A stretch of DNA of 64,000 bases from NCBI GenBank assembly GCA_002238605.1, contig MPMR01000008.1, positions 96,765 through 160,764 on the forward strand. The letters run 5' to 3'. This stretch comes from BD2-11 clade cluster bacterium bin43 (GTDB taxonomy: Bacteria; Gemmatimonadota; Gemmatimonadetes; Longimicrobiales; Gaopeijiaceae). The notes beneath the pieces were generated by a model. That model had not been told where the DNA came from. It saw nothing but the letters and a program-made list of their open reading frames with translations, and made no database searches. Of the stretch, positions 8,711 through 18,419 are shown piece after piece. Position numbers and translations under genes: made by a program. Every line of letters begins with the position of its first letter. The first letter of the stretch is position 1.

Positions 8711-10066
8711 CTACATCAGGAGGGCGGTGGCGAGACCCAGCAGGAGCATGAAGCCCAGGAAGTCGGTCGTCGTATGCAGAAAGACCGAGGATGCGACCGC
8801 CGGATCGAATCCCATGCGGTGAAGCAGCATCGGGATGAAGGCCCCGCCGAATCCCGCCATCAGCATCGTGCCCCACATGGAGACCAGCACGACCAGCCCG
8901 AGACGCGGATCGCCTCCCGGCACGAGCAGGCTCGCGCCGGCCACGATGCCTCCGAGCACGGCCCCGTTAACGAGCCCCACCAGGACTTCCTTGCCCACCA
9001 CCGCCCGGGGGTCGGCGCCCACATCGTCGCGCAACGCCAGCCGCCGGACCGTCACCGCCAGGGCCTGCGACCCCGCATTCCCGCCCATCCCCGCGATCAC
9101 GGGCATGACGACCGCGAGGATTACGGCGCTCTCCACCGTATCGGAGTAGAAATACACGACCAGAGCGGCCGCGGTCGCGGTCAGCAGGTTCAGCACCAGC
9201 CACGGAAGACGGGTCCGCACCGCCGCCACCCAGCTCGCCCCCAGCGACTCTTCGTCCGAGACCCCGCCGAAGCGCAGGATGTCTTCGGTCTGCTCGGCCT
9301 CCATGACATCGAGCACGTCGTCGAAGGTGATGCGGCCGACGAGCCTTCCCCGAGGCCCCACGACCGGCAGGGTGGGCAGGTTGTAGCGAGCCATGAGGCG
9401 CCCCACCTCCTCCTGGTCCTCGTCCGGGCGCACCGCCGCGACCACGGGCTCGACCAGCGACGATACCGGGTCGCCCGGTTCGGCCAGGATGAGGTCGTCG
9501 AGGGGGACGGTTCCCATCAGCCGCTCGCCGCCGTCCACCACGTAGACGGTGTAGAAGTCCTCCACCTCCCTGCCCTGCCGGCGAACCTCCTCGATGGCCT
9601 GGCCGGCGGTGAGGGTCTCGCGCACCGAGACCAGCGCCGCGGTCATGATGCCGCCCGCGCTCTCCTCCGCGTAGGCGAGCAGTTCGCGGATCTCGCCGGC
9701 CTCTTCGACGGGCATCTCCGCCAGAATGCGGGCCCGCTCCTCGGGCTGCAGGTCGGCCACCAGGTCGGTGGCGTCGTCGTCGGCGAGCTCGCTCAGGAGC
9801 TTCGCGCCCCGGTGCGGGGTCATCGCCGCGAGCAGGTCCGCCGCGCGCTCGTCCTCCTCCATCTCGGCCAGGGTCTCGGAGGCCAGCTCGGCGGGGAGCG
9901 CGCGCAGGACCACCAGGCGGTCGGCGTCCGAGAGCGACTCCAGGACGTCGGCCACATCCGAGGGATGAAGCTTCGCCAGGGTATGGTTCGCCTTCGCGAT
10001 CTTCCCTTCGGCGATCGCGGCCAGCAGAACCTCCTTGCGGAGTGCGAGCGACTCTTGCGACGACAC
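8711..10066 (-). CDS. mgtE: Magnesium transporter MgtE
   Basis: A 451-residue Mg2+ channel when started at the GTG at 10066 (VSSQESLALRKEVLL). Upstream in-frame sequence belongs to the ybeY reading region and is not family-like. Order of parts: a helical N domain (about 10-130, with HPSDVADVLESL), two CBS domains (about 130-255, including GGIMTAALVSV) and five hydrophobic segments from about 280 to the end, including the conserved PVIAGMGGNAGSQ pore region. The length matches the family (about 450). The gap to ybeY upstream is only 17 bases. Confidence 0.93.
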   Translation of the reverse strand: MSSQESLALRKEVLLAAIAEGKIAKANHTLAKLHPSDVADVLESLSDADRLVVLRALPAELASETLAEMEEDERAADLLAAMTPHRGAKLLSELADDDATDLVADLQPEERARILAEMPVEEAGEIRELLAYAEESAGGIMTAALVSVRETLTAGQAIEEVRRQGREVEDFYTVYVVDGGERLMGTVPLDDLILAEPGDPVSSLVEPVVAAVRPDEDQEEVGRLMARYNLPTLPVVGPRGRLVGRITFDDVLDVMEAEQTEDILRFGGVSDEESLGASWVAAVRTRLPWLVLNLLTATAAALVVYFYSDTVESAVILAVVMPVIAGMGGNAGSQALAVTVRRLALRDDVGADPRAVVGKEVLVGLVNGAVLGGIVAGASLLVPGGDPRLGLVVLVSMWGTMLMAGFGGAFIPMLLHRMGFDPAVASSVFLHTTTDFLGFMLLLGLATALLM

Positions 10067-10083
10067 GGTGTCCGGTCCGGAAA

Positions 10084-10581
10084 TCAGGGCGGGTTCGACG
10101 AGGCGCGAGAATTCTCGCGCGACCCGTCCCCGGCGGCAAGCACCCGCTCCACCAGCGCTTCCTGGCGGCGGAAGAAGTCGCTCGCGAAGCGATCCTCCTC
10201 GGGGTGGTCGTACCCCATCGCGTGAAGGGTCCCGTGGATCGCGAGCCGCACCAGCTCTTCGTGCGCGCACAGGCCGAGTTCGGCCGCCTGGCGCAGGGCC
10301 TGCGGGTATCCGATGTAGATGTCGGCCAGCAGGGGCTCGCCCGGACCGTGCAGGGCAAACGAGATCACGTCGGTGACCCGGTCGCGGTCGAGGTAGTCGC
10401 GGTTCAGGTCCCGGATGCGGTCGTCTCCGACGAGGGTGAGCGAGATCTCGCCGTGCTTCGTTCCCTCGTCCGCGAGCGTCGCGCGTACTGCCCGGGCAAG
10501 CCCCAGCCGGGTTTTCGCACATGCCCCCGCTTCGGCCGCGGCCGCGAAGTCGACATCGACCAGCACCTCGGGCCCGGTCAC
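10084..10581 (-). CDS. ybeY: Endoribonuclease YbeY
   Basis: A 165-residue zinc endoribonuclease that matures 16S rRNA 3' ends. The signature HGTLHAMGYDH gives the H-x3-H-x5-H zinc site at about residues 123-133. I choose the GTG at 10581 (VTGPEVLVDVDF), because the longer open frame runs through the acidic-tail repeats of pgpH and is not family-like. It lies 16 bases downstream of pgpH and 17 bases upstream of mgtE. The phoH-pgpH-ybeY order is a widely conserved cluster. Confidence 0.92.
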   Translation of the reverse strand: MTGPEVLVDVDFAAAAEAGACAKTRLGLARAVRATLADEGTKHGEISLTLVGDDRIRDLNRDYLDRDRVTDVISFALHGPGEPLLADIYIGYPQALRQAAELGLCAHEELVRLAIHGTLHAMGYDHPEEDRFASDFFRRQEALVERVLAAGDGSRENSRASSNPP

Positions 10582-10597
10582 GGTTCCCCGGGGGGAA

Positions 10598-12982
10598 TCA
10601 GGCGGTGGGGGAGGACGGGGCGGCCGGGTCCTCCGCGGCCACGGCCGGATCGTCATCGTCGCCGGCCAGCGCGGCTCCGTCGTCATTGTCGGCCGAGATG
10701 GCTCCGTCGTCATCGCCGGCCGAGACGGCTCGGTCCTCATCGTCGCCGGGCGTGGCGGGAGCGTCCACACCGCCACGGGGCGGTGCGGCGTCAGCGGCGG
10801 GATTGCTGATGTGCTCCGTTTCCGGGTAGTCGACGCGGCGGTGATACATCGCCTCCAGCACCGTCGCAAACTGCTCCTTCACGAGCGAGACATGAGCGAA
10901 GGTGAGCGGCGCCTCGTCCAGCTGGCCCTCGGCCACGCGGCTGTCGACGATCGCGTCGATCATGGCCCGGATGCGCTCCGGGGTTGGATCGCGCAAGGTG
11001 CGCGACGCCGATTCCACGGGGTCCGCCAGGAGCAGCACCGCGGTCTCCCTGGACTGCGGCTTCGGCCCGGCGTAGTGGAACTCGGTTGCGTCAACGTCCT
11101 CTCCCCCGGCCTGCTCCAGCGCCTTGCCGTAGAAGTAGCCGATGCGCTGGGTGCCGTGGTGTTCCGCGATGAAGGCGGAGATGGCTGGCGGCAGCTTTTC
11201 CTGGCGGGCGAGCCGGAGTCCCTCGACCACGTGGCGACGCAGGATGGCTGCCGAGATGGACGGCTCCAGCCGGTCGTGCGGGTTGACGCCCCCGTGCTGA
11301 TTCTCGATGAAATACTGCGGCTCGAGCACCTTGCCGACGTCGTGGTAGTACGTGCCCACCCGGCACAGAAGGCCGTTGGCGCCAATGGCGGTGCCCGCCG
11401 CCTCCGCCAGGTTGGCCACGTTGATGGTGTGGGCGTAGGTCCCCGGGGCCTCCATCGACAGGCGCTTGAGCAGCGTGCGGTTGGGATCCGCGAACTCGAG
11501 CAGGGTCTGATCGGTGGTGACGCCCGTGAACCATTCGAAGGCGGGCACGAAAAGGAGCGCCAGGCCCGCGCTCACGATGGCGTTTCCGGTGGTCCAGCCG
11601 ATGGAGGGGAGCACCCCCGCGGCGGGCTGCATCCGGCTGAGCCACAGAGAGAGCGTGACGCAGGCGTAGGATGCCGCGATGATCGCGATGAAGGTCCAGC
11701 TCTGCGAGCGCCGGCGCACCACGCCTACGCTGAGCGCCGCCGCCCCCCCGCCGACCATGGTGGTCACCATCACGCTCACGCCCTGGAACGGCGTCAGCGA
11801 CGCGGTGACGGCCGCCAGCACCAGCGCAAGCATGAGCGCGAGGCGTCCGTCCCACACCACCGCCACCGAAAGCGTCACGAAGGCTATGGGGAGCAGCTCG
11901 GGCGGGAAGATGGCGACCCGGGAAATGACGATTGCGGAAGCGAAGTAGGTGGCCAGCAACAGGGCCAGGAGCAGCATCCAGCGGAAGTTGGTGTACACCT
12001 CGCCGCGATAGGCCCAAAGCACGATCCAGAGCATCCCGAGCAGCAGCACCTGAAGGAGGTATACCCCGAGGGACGGCAGGAACCCCGTGGCGCTGGCGCC
12101 GAGCAGCCCGAGGGTGCGCAGCTGTTGCTCGTAGGCGCGCAGGCGGACCAGGTCTTCCTCCGTGACCTGCTGGTTTGCGCGCAGGATGGCCTCGCCGGCA
12201 AGCACGTTGCCGCGCGTGGTGACGACGGACTGGCGGGCGGCCGTGCGTCCGGCCGCCGTGGCTTCCTGGTTGGGCAGGTAGCTGAACTCGCGGAAGCGGA
12301 TGAGCAGCAGACGCAGGATTTCGGTCGCCTCCGGGGAAGCATCCGGGGGGAGCAGTTCCACGGAGCGGTTGTACAGGTCGGTGGCCGTAAGCAGCCCCGC
12401 GGCCGGGACGAACCGTTCGCCGCCCTCCTCGAGTACCGTGATGCGGTCACCCAGGTAGTCCCGCGTCGTCGCGTCGACGACACCGCCGGGGATGAGCTCC
12501 CGCGCGGCGCGCAGCCCGGCCCGGTGAATGGCTTCGCGGACTGCCGGGTCGCGCAGCATCTCCACCAGCGCCGGCGTTGCGGCGATGTTCTCCGCCGCGA
12601 GTACCGAATCGAGCGCGGCCGGCTCCCGCCCCAGGATCTCCTCGACCGTGGCGAAGAAGCGGTTGAGGGCGTCGGCGGTGGAATCCCCCGCCTCCGGGCG
12701 GTAGCGGTAGATCATCGGCACGGCGGCGACCGCGGCGGCCCGGTCGCGCTCCAGCTCGGTCGCGGACTTTGGAACCGCGAACTCGACCTCGGCGATCAGG
12801 TCGTCGGTCGCGACCACCCCGGCCTCGTAGCCGCTCACGTCCGCGACGCGAGGGTTGGGCGGGAACCCGACGGCCACGATGAGGGCGAGTCCGAGGAGCA
12901 TCGCGACGCGCACGCCGTGGTGCACGACCGCCTCCGGCCACAGGCGCTCGGGCGGGCTCGAAAGGACGCGCCAGAGCTTCAC
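10598..12982 (-). CDS. pgpH: 7TM-HD phosphohydrolase (c-di-AMP phosphodiesterase PgpH type)
   Basis: A 794-residue membrane enzyme of the PgpH/YqfF family, which hydrolyses cyclic di-AMP. It has one amino-terminal membrane segment (about 22-40), a periplasmic domain to about 295, a block of about seven membrane segments (about 303-490), and then the HD domain with His518 and the His547-Asp548 pair followed by NPHDRLEPSISAAI. The last 55 residues are unusual: an Asp/Ala-rich tail made of imperfect repeats of about 10-12 residues around GDDD/NDDG (see findings). The start overlaps the phoH stop by 4 bases. Confidence 0.93.
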   Translation of the reverse strand: MKLWRVLSSPPERLWPEAVVHHGVRVAMLLGLALIVAVGFPPNPRVADVSGYEAGVVATDDLIAEVEFAVPKSATELERDRAAAVAAVPMIYRYRPEAGDSTADALNRFFATVEEILGREPAALDSVLAAENIAATPALVEMLRDPAVREAIHRAGLRAARELIPGGVVDATTRDYLGDRITVLEEGGERFVPAAGLLTATDLYNRSVELLPPDASPEATEILRLLLIRFREFSYLPNQEATAAGRTAARQSVVTTRGNVLAGEAILRANQQVTEEDLVRLRAYEQQLRTLGLLGASATGFLPSLGVYLLQVLLLGMLWIVLWAYRGEVYTNFRWMLLLALLLATYFASAIVISRVAIFPPELLPIAFVTLSVAVVWDGRLALMLALVLAAVTASLTPFQGVSVMVTTMVGGGAAALSVGVVRRRSQSWTFIAIIAASYACVTLSLWLSRMQPAAGVLPSIGWTTGNAIVSAGLALLFVPAFEWFTGVTTDQTLLEFADPNRTLLKRLSMEAPGTYAHTINVANLAEAAGTAIGANGLLCRVGTYYHDVGKVLEPQYFIENQHGGVNPHDRLEPSISAAILRRHVVEGLRLARQEKLPPAISAFIAEHHGTQRIGYFYGKALEQAGGEDVDATEFHYAGPKPQSRETAVLLLADPVESASRTLRDPTPERIRAMIDAIVDSRVAEGQLDEAPLTFAHVSLVKEQFATVLEAMYHRRVDYPETEHISNPAADAAPPRGGVDAPATPGDDEDRAVSAGDDDGAISADNDDGAALAGDDDDPAVAAEDPAAPSSPTA

Positions 12983-13956
12983 CCCGGCTCCCCTTCCGAG
13001 GGGTCACTCTCGTACGCGCGGATGATGTGCTTCACGAGGCGATGGCGGATGACGTCGACCGCGTCGAGATAGACGAGCGCGATACCCTTCACCTCGCGGA
13101 GGATGTCCTCCACCTGGAGCAGACCCGAATCGGCCCGGCTGGGGAGGTCGATCTGGGTCTTGTCGCCGGTGATCACCACCCGCGAGTTCAGGCCCAGCCG
13201 GGTCAGGAACATCTTCATCTGGGCCCGGGTGGCGTTCTGGGCTTCGTCCAGGATGACGAAGGCGTCCGAGAGGGTTCGGCCGCGCATGTAGGCGAGCGGG
13301 GCGATCTCGATGGTGCGATCGTCGAGGGCACGGCGCACGCGCTCGGACGGCATCATGTCCTCCAGCGCGTCGTAGAGCGGCCGCAGGTAGGGGTCGACCT
13401 TCTCCTGCAGGTCGCCGGGGAGGAAGCCCAGGTTCTCTCCCGCCTCCACCGCCGGGCGGGCCAGCACGATGCGCCGGACCCGCTTGCGGTAGAGGGCCTC
13501 GACCGCCTTGGCCACGGCCAGGTAGGTCTTGCCGGTTCCGGCCGGACCGATCGAAATGACGATTTCAAAGCGGTCGATGGCCTCGACGTAGCGCCGCTGT
13601 CCCTCGGAGCGCGGGCTGATCACCCGGCGTGACCCGGGCAGCGCGATGCGGGACGGCTCACCGGCGTCGGCGGCCGCGGACGGCTTGCCGGTCGCGCGCT
13701 CCTCGGCGAAACGGGCGATGTCGGAAGGGTCGAACGAGACCCTCATGCGCGCCAGCTCAATCATGTGGCGCACCACGGGTACGGCCCTCTCCACACCCTC
13801 GAGCGCGCCCGAGAGCAGCAGCCGGTCACCGCGCAGGATCACCCGGATGCCGAAGAGACGGGCCAGTCCCTGCATGTTGGCATCGTTGACGCCGGCCAGC
13901 AGGAGCGGATCGGCTCCTTCCGTATCGAGGCGGTGCTCCACCATGGTCTGGGTCAT
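12979..13956 (-). CDS. phoH: PhoH family ATPase
   Basis: A 325-residue PhoH-like ATPase, probably an RNA-acting enzyme connected with ybeY. Walker A GPAGTGKT is at 137-144 and Walker B is in the segment AFVILDEAQN. The first 100 residues resemble the KH-like domain of the PhoH/YbeZ branch. The stop overlaps pgpH by 4 bases and the start overlaps the aspS stop by 4 bases, so aspS-phoH-pgpH-ybeY behaves as one operon. Confidence 0.95.
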   Translation of the reverse strand: MTQTMVEHRLDTEGADPLLLAGVNDANMQGLARLFGIRVILRGDRLLLSGALEGVERAVPVVRHMIELARMRVSFDPSDIARFAEERATGKPSAAADAGEPSRIALPGSRRVISPRSEGQRRYVEAIDRFEIVISIGPAGTGKTYLAVAKAVEALYRKRVRRIVLARPAVEAGENLGFLPGDLQEKVDPYLRPLYDALEDMMPSERVRRALDDRTIEIAPLAYMRGRTLSDAFVILDEAQNATRAQMKMFLTRLGLNSRVVITGDKTQIDLPSRADSGLLQVEDILREVKGIALVYLDAVDVIRHRLVKHIIRAYESDPSEGEPG

Positions 13957-15725
13957 GCGAGCTTCAGCGCCTCCAGCTCCGCTCTTCCCGGACGTCCGGG
14001 CGCGGCCTCGAAGAGCGCCCGCGCCGCGGTCGTCTTCGGGAACGCGACCACGTCTCTCAGGCTTGCGGCTCCCACGAAATGCTGGACGATGCGGTCCATC
14101 CCCAGGGCGATGCCTCCGTGCGGCGGGGCGCCCGAGCGCAGCGCCTGGAGGAGGAAGCCGAAGCGCTCTGCGATCTGGCGGTCGCCCAGCCCAAGCACCC
14201 GAAGCACGCGCTCCTGCAATGCCGCGTCGTGGATGCGCAGGCTGCCGGACCCCAGCTCCGCACCGTTATACACCAGGTCGTAGGCGCGTGCCCCGCACGA
14301 CAGCGGAGCCGACTCCAGGCGAGGCAGGTCGGCCTCCGCCGGCATCACGAAGGGATGGTGGTTGAAGGTGATCCCCGCTCCGCCGGGAAGCGGGTCGAAC
14401 AGCGGGAAGTCGAGCACCCACGCCCACGCGTGTTCCCTGTCGTGGGGCATGGCGGCCACTTCCCTCGCCCGCAGCCGCGCCGCTGCGAGCGCCGGCGAGG
14501 TGACGGAGTCCGCACCGGCGGCGGCGAGCGCCAGGTCGCCGGGACGCATGCCCAGGGCGTCGTAGTGCCCCTCGGCAAGGAAGCGAGCCAGCGGGCCGGC
14601 GCCGCCGCCCTCCGTGCGCTTCACCCAGAGCAGTCCGGGCGCACCGGCCTTCCTCGCGGCGGACTCGATCTTCCCCACCTGCTTGCGGGAGAGCGACCCG
14701 CCTCCCCGGACGCGCAGTCCGCGCACGCGCCCACCCCCGTCCAGCGCCGCGCGCGTGATACGGAAGTCCACATCCGCGAAAGGCTCCGACCAGTCCTCGA
14801 TCTCGAGCCCGAAGCGGAGGTCGGGACGGTCGCTTCCGTAGCACTCCAGGGCATCCCGGTACGGCAGGCGCTGGAAGGGCGCCGGGGTACCCAGCCCGGC
14901 CACCTCCGAAAGGCGGACCATGAGCCCTTCGATCCACGCCAGGAGATCCTCCGGCGCGATGAACGAGGCCTCTACGTCGATCTGGGTGAACTCGGGCTGC
15001 CGATCGGTGCGCTGGTCCTCGTCGCGGAAACAGCGCGCGATCTGGAAGTAGCGGTCGAACCCCGCCGTCATGAGGACCTGCTTGTAGATCTGCGGGCTCT
15101 GCGGCAGGGCGTAGAACTCTCCCGGGTGCACCCGGCTGGGCACCAGGAAGTCGCGCGCTCCCTCCGGCATCGGCTTCGTCAGGATCGGGGTCTCGATCTC
15201 GAGGAAGCCCAGCCGGTCGAGGTAGTTGCGGGTCTCGAGCACCAGCCGGTGACGCAGCTTCAGTGCGGCCTGCATGGGTGTGCGCCGCAGGTCAAGATGC
15301 CGGTGCAGAAGCCTCAGCTCCTCCGCCGGAGGCTCCTCCCCCGGGTTCTGGTGCACCGGGATGGCAGGCGTGTCGGCGTCTCCGAGCAGCTCGAAGCTCG
15401 TGGCCTGCAGCTCCACCGCGCCCGTCGCCATATCGGGATTGCGGGCTTCCGGGGGCCGCCGCACGACTTCGCCGCGCACCGCGATCACGTCTTCGGCGCC
15501 CAGTTTCCCCGCGGCGGCAAACGATTCCGGCTCCGTCCAGTCGGGGCCGAAGGACACCTGCACGATCCCCGAGCGGTCACGCAGGTCGATGAACACCATG
15601 CCTCCCAGGTCGCGGCGCCGATGCACCCAGCCGGCGAGGTGGTGCGTGCGGCCCGCGTCCTGCTCGCGAAGGCTTCCCGCCATGCGCGACCGCCAGAAAG
15701 TACGCTCCAGCTTCGGATCAGTCAT
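13953..15725 (-). CDS. aspS: Aspartyl-tRNA synthetase
   Basis: A 590-residue class II synthetase of the bacterial type. It has an OB-fold anticodon domain (about 25-115), motif 2 (FRDEDQRTDRQPEFTQ, about 225-240), the inserted GAD domain (about 290-410) and motif 3 (GGIALGMDRIVQHFVG, near 545). It may charge tRNA-Asp only, or also tRNA-Asn if the genome uses the amidotransferase route; the sequence alone does not tell me. It is the first gene of the minus-strand phoH-pgpH-ybeY operon and diverges from rlmN across about 180 bases that must hold both promoters. Confidence 0.96.
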   Translation of the reverse strand: MTDPKLERTFWRSRMAGSLREQDAGRTHHLAGWVHRRRDLGGMVFIDLRDRSGIVQVSFGPDWTEPESFAAAGKLGAEDVIAVRGEVVRRPPEARNPDMATGAVELQATSFELLGDADTPAIPVHQNPGEEPPAEELRLLHRHLDLRRTPMQAALKLRHRLVLETRNYLDRLGFLEIETPILTKPMPEGARDFLVPSRVHPGEFYALPQSPQIYKQVLMTAGFDRYFQIARCFRDEDQRTDRQPEFTQIDVEASFIAPEDLLAWIEGLMVRLSEVAGLGTPAPFQRLPYRDALECYGSDRPDLRFGLEIEDWSEPFADVDFRITRAALDGGGRVRGLRVRGGGSLSRKQVGKIESAARKAGAPGLLWVKRTEGGGAGPLARFLAEGHYDALGMRPGDLALAAAGADSVTSPALAAARLRAREVAAMPHDREHAWAWVLDFPLFDPLPGGAGITFNHHPFVMPAEADLPRLESAPLSCGARAYDLVYNGAELGSGSLRIHDAALQERVLRVLGLGDRQIAERFGFLLQALRSGAPPHGGIALGMDRIVQHFVGAASLRDVVAFPKTTAARALFEAAPGRPGRAELEALKLA

Positions 15726-15903
15726 GTAAGCCTGGGATGAGAGCGAGTAGAATCCGATGACTCGGACATGCGGGGAGTGCTCGTCGAGAATCTCGCGAGC
15801 GGGGACGGAGGGGAACAGAGAACCCCTCTCCTGCGAAATCGCGCTAAGTTAGTCGGCGTGCGCCCCCGGCTCAAGCAAAGCGACTTCGCCTGTTTCCCGG
15901 ACG

Positions 15904-17028
15904 GTGCCTGAGAACGAGCGTGCGGTGACTCCCCCCGGGACGGCCATGGTGCGAAAAGCGAACGGCGACGAGCGCCCCGACCTGCTTGGCCTGGTCCCGG
16001 CGGAATTGCGCGAAACCTTGCGTCGCCACTTCCGGGAACGCGGGCAACCGAAGTTCCGTACCGGCCAGGTCGAACGCTGGGTGTTCCGCAACGATGCGCG
16101 CGGCTTTGGCGAGATGAGCGACCTGCCCGCGCAGGAACGCGATGCCCTGGCCGCGGCCTTTCGTCTGCAGGAGCCCGCCACCGCCAGCGTTTCGGTTTCG
16201 CGCGACGGCACCGTGAAGCACCTGTGGCGGCTGTGGGACGGCGAGCTGGTGGAATCCGTGCTGATCCCCACCCGCTCCCGCCTCACCCTGTGCATCTCGT
16301 CGCAGGCGGGCTGCCCCCTGGGGTGCACCTTCTGCGCGACCGGCTGGTCGGGCTTCCGGCGCCAGCTGACCGCGGCCGAGATCGTGGCGCAGTACCGCGC
16401 CTCCCGGCGGTGGGCGCGCGCACGGGACATGGGCGAGATTTCCAACATCGTGTACATGGGGATGGGCGAACCGCTCGCCAACCCGCACGCTGTCCTGCCC
16501 TCGCTCACCATCCTGAACGGCGGCTACGAGGTCGGTGCGCGCCGGATCACGGTGTCGACCGTGGGCGTGGTGCCCGGCATCCGCTCGCTGGCCGAGCGCC
16601 CGGAGCAGTTCGGGCTCGCTCTCTCGCTGCACGCCCCGGAGTCCGAATTGCGCCGCGAGCTGATCCCGCTGGAGAAGCGCTATCCGCTGCCCGAGGTGAA
16701 GGCCGCCCTGGAACGATTCCGGCGGGTGCGCGGCCGGCGCATCACGCTCGAATACACGATGATCCGGGGGGTGAACGACGCCCTCGCGCTCATCCCTGCC
16801 CTGGCCGGCTTCGCGCGCGACATCCACGCCTTTGTGAACCTGATCCCGTTCAATCCGATTCCCTACCAGCCCGAGTGGCGTCCGAGCGTGCCCGCCAGGG
16901 TGCAGGCGTTCCGCAGGAAGCTGGAGGAGAGCGGAGTCGCGGCTATGGTGCGCGAGCCCCGCGGGCGCGACATCGACGCGGCGTGCGGGCAGTTGCGGGC
17001 AAGCCGGCTGGCGGTGCTCACCGGGTAG
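15904..17028 (+). CDS. rlmN: Dual-specificity RNA methyltransferase RlmN
   Basis: A 374-residue radical-SAM enzyme that methylates C2 of A2503 in 23S rRNA and A37 of some tRNAs. The cluster motif CPLGCTFC places cysteines at about 137, 141 and 144. The SAM-binding MGMGEPLANP follows, and the catalytic cysteine is near the end (ACGQLRAS). The open frame begins at a GTG (15904); an ATG at 15945 (MVRKANGDERPDLLGL) fits the usual family start equally well. It diverges from aspS and converges on lepB. Confidence 0.95.
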   Translation: MPENERAVTPPGTAMVRKANGDERPDLLGLVPAELRETLRRHFRERGQPKFRTGQVERWVFRNDARGFGEMSDLPAQERDALAAAFRLQEPATASVSVSRDGTVKHLWRLWDGELVESVLIPTRSRLTLCISSQAGCPLGCTFCATGWSGFRRQLTAAEIVAQYRASRRWARARDMGEISNIVYMGMGEPLANPHAVLPSLTILNGGYEVGARRITVSTVGVVPGIRSLAERPEQFGLALSLHAPESELRRELIPLEKRYPLPEVKAALERFRRVRGRRITLEYTMIRGVNDALALIPALAGFARDIHAFVNLIPFNPIPYQPEWRPSVPARVQAFRRKLEESGVAAMVREPRGRDIDAACGQLRASRLAVLTG

Positions 17029-17139
17029 AACGTCCGGGGTCCCGGAACGCGAGGCGAGGGCGCCGCCCGGTGACCCGACGGCAGCTGGCGATCCAGGGGC
17101 GGATGAGCCGCGCCGAACCCCCTCGCCCCTCTCTCCGCG

Positions 17140-17874
17140 TCAGCGGATGCGGTCCCCGATGCGGTCCCAGCGAATGCGGCGGATCCATGGGAAGGGCGTC
17201 ATGGCGCCGCGTTCGTACGAGTAGTAGATGAACATGGCCCGGCCCTCGAGCCGCCAGCCCTCCAGCAGCCCCCAGTAGCGCGAATCCTGGCTCTCGTCGC
17301 GGTTGTCGCCCAGCATGAAGTAGTTGTCGCCCGGGATGATGATGGGACCCCAGTTGTCACGGCTGGGGCGATACGAGTCCGCATCCTCTCCGGGCACCAG
17401 GAACGGCGTCTGCCAGGTCATGCGGATGTCCGAGTGGTCCCCGCTCGCCGGGTTGTACTGTGCGTAGGGCTCATTCGCGACCGACCCGTTGATGTAGAGG
17501 GTCTTGTCGCGCATCTCCAGCGTGTCGCCGGGCAGGCCGATCAGGCGCTTCACCAGCATCATGTTCTCCTCGTGCGGTGGATCGAACACGAGGATGTCGA
17601 AGCGCTTCGGGCTCGAGTAGCCCGGGATGCGAAGCGAGGTGCCCGGGATGGGCGAGCCGATCGCGGCCCGGTTCACCACCAGGAAGTCGCCCAGCAGGAG
17701 CGTGTCCATCATCGAACCGGAGATGATGACGAAGGTCTGCAGGACGAAGGAACGGATCAGGAAGAAGAGGCCACCCCAGATGAGGAGGATGCGCAGCCAT
17801 TCGCCGAGCGTCCCTTCGGATTGGTTGGGCTTCGCCCGGGCTCGCCGGCTCGGCTTGCGCTTCTTTTTGCTCAT
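17140..17874 (-). CDS. lepB: Signal peptidase I
   Basis: A 244-residue signal peptidase with a very basic cytoplasmic start (MSKKKRKPSRRARAK), one membrane segment (about 27-45), catalytic Ser54 in SGSMMDTLL, and catalytic Lys109 in MLVKRLIGLPGD. Later boxes GDNYFMLGDNRDESQDSR and GRAMFIYYS are also present. I choose the ATG at 17874 because it overlaps the upstream stop codon as ATGA; a longer frame to 17910 exists. It removes signal peptides from the many exported proteins seen in the right half of the window. Confidence 0.94.
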   Translation of the reverse strand: MSKKKRKPSRRARAKPNQSEGTLGEWLRILLIWGGLFFLIRSFVLQTFVIISGSMMDTLLLGDFLVVNRAAIGSPIPGTSLRIPGYSSPKRFDILVFDPPHEENMMLVKRLIGLPGDTLEMRDKTLYINGSVANEPYAQYNPASGDHSDIRMTWQTPFLVPGEDADSYRPSRDNWGPIIIPGDNYFMLGDNRDESQDSRYWGLLEGWRLEGRAMFIYYSYERGAMTPFPWIRRIRWDRIGDRIR

Positions 17875-18419
17875 TGCTGGTTCCCCGCCTGGTTCAGACC
17901 TTCCGCCCACTCCCTGAGACGCGAGAGGACACCGCGCCAGCCCGGCTCGGGCGCGGGTACCGTAATCGTGTCCTGCGCGGGTTCAGCCATGCGCGCCGCC
18001 ACGACGGAGGGATCCCAGGTGCTCCCGAGCAGCACCGTGATGTCGACGTAGGCGGTCGAGTCCGGCTCGTCGTGGAAGGTGGGGATGGCCAGGGCATCCG
18101 CCACCATCGACGCGAGGTCGACGCGTCCCAGCCGGGCCAGCACGACGGAGCTGTCCCGGTCGAACGCATCGGCGTTGCCGAATTCGACCACGTCGAAGCC
18201 GGCATCGCGCAGAAGTTCGGTGGCCGTTCGCGCCATCCCCGCGACCCCACCCCCGTTGAGTACCTCGACGCGCACCCGCTCGCGCGGGTTTGCGATCACG
18301 TCGGCGGTCACGGGGGTCGTCTCGGGAGGCTCCCACCACTGAAGCGCGGCGGAGCCCGCCAGCACCGCCAGTCCGCCGAGCACGGCCACCAGCGCGAGCC
18401 CGCGGAGCAGCCTAGCCAT
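17871..18419 (-). CDS. LytR_C domain membrane protein
   Basis: A 182-residue protein with an amino-terminal membrane anchor (about 5-27) and an extracytoplasmic LytR_C domain (about 47-140). The domain is recognised by RVEVLNGGGVAGMARTATELLRDAGFDVVEFGNAD and the later V-x-V-LLG ending of the fold. LytR_C domains often sit at the end of LytR-CpsA-Psr wall ligases, but here the domain stands alone on an anchor, so it probably has a binding rather than a catalytic role. It overlaps the HD-domain gene upstream by 8 bases and lepB by 4. Confidence 0.78.
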   Translation of the reverse strand: MARLLRGLALVAVLGGLAVLAGSAALQWWEPPETTPVTADVIANPRERVRVEVLNGGGVAGMARTATELLRDAGFDVVEFGNADAFDRDSSVVLARLGRVDLASMVADALAIPTFHDEPDSTAYVDITVLLGSTWDPSVVAARMAEPAQDTITVPAPEPGWRGVLSRLREWAEGLNQAGNQQ

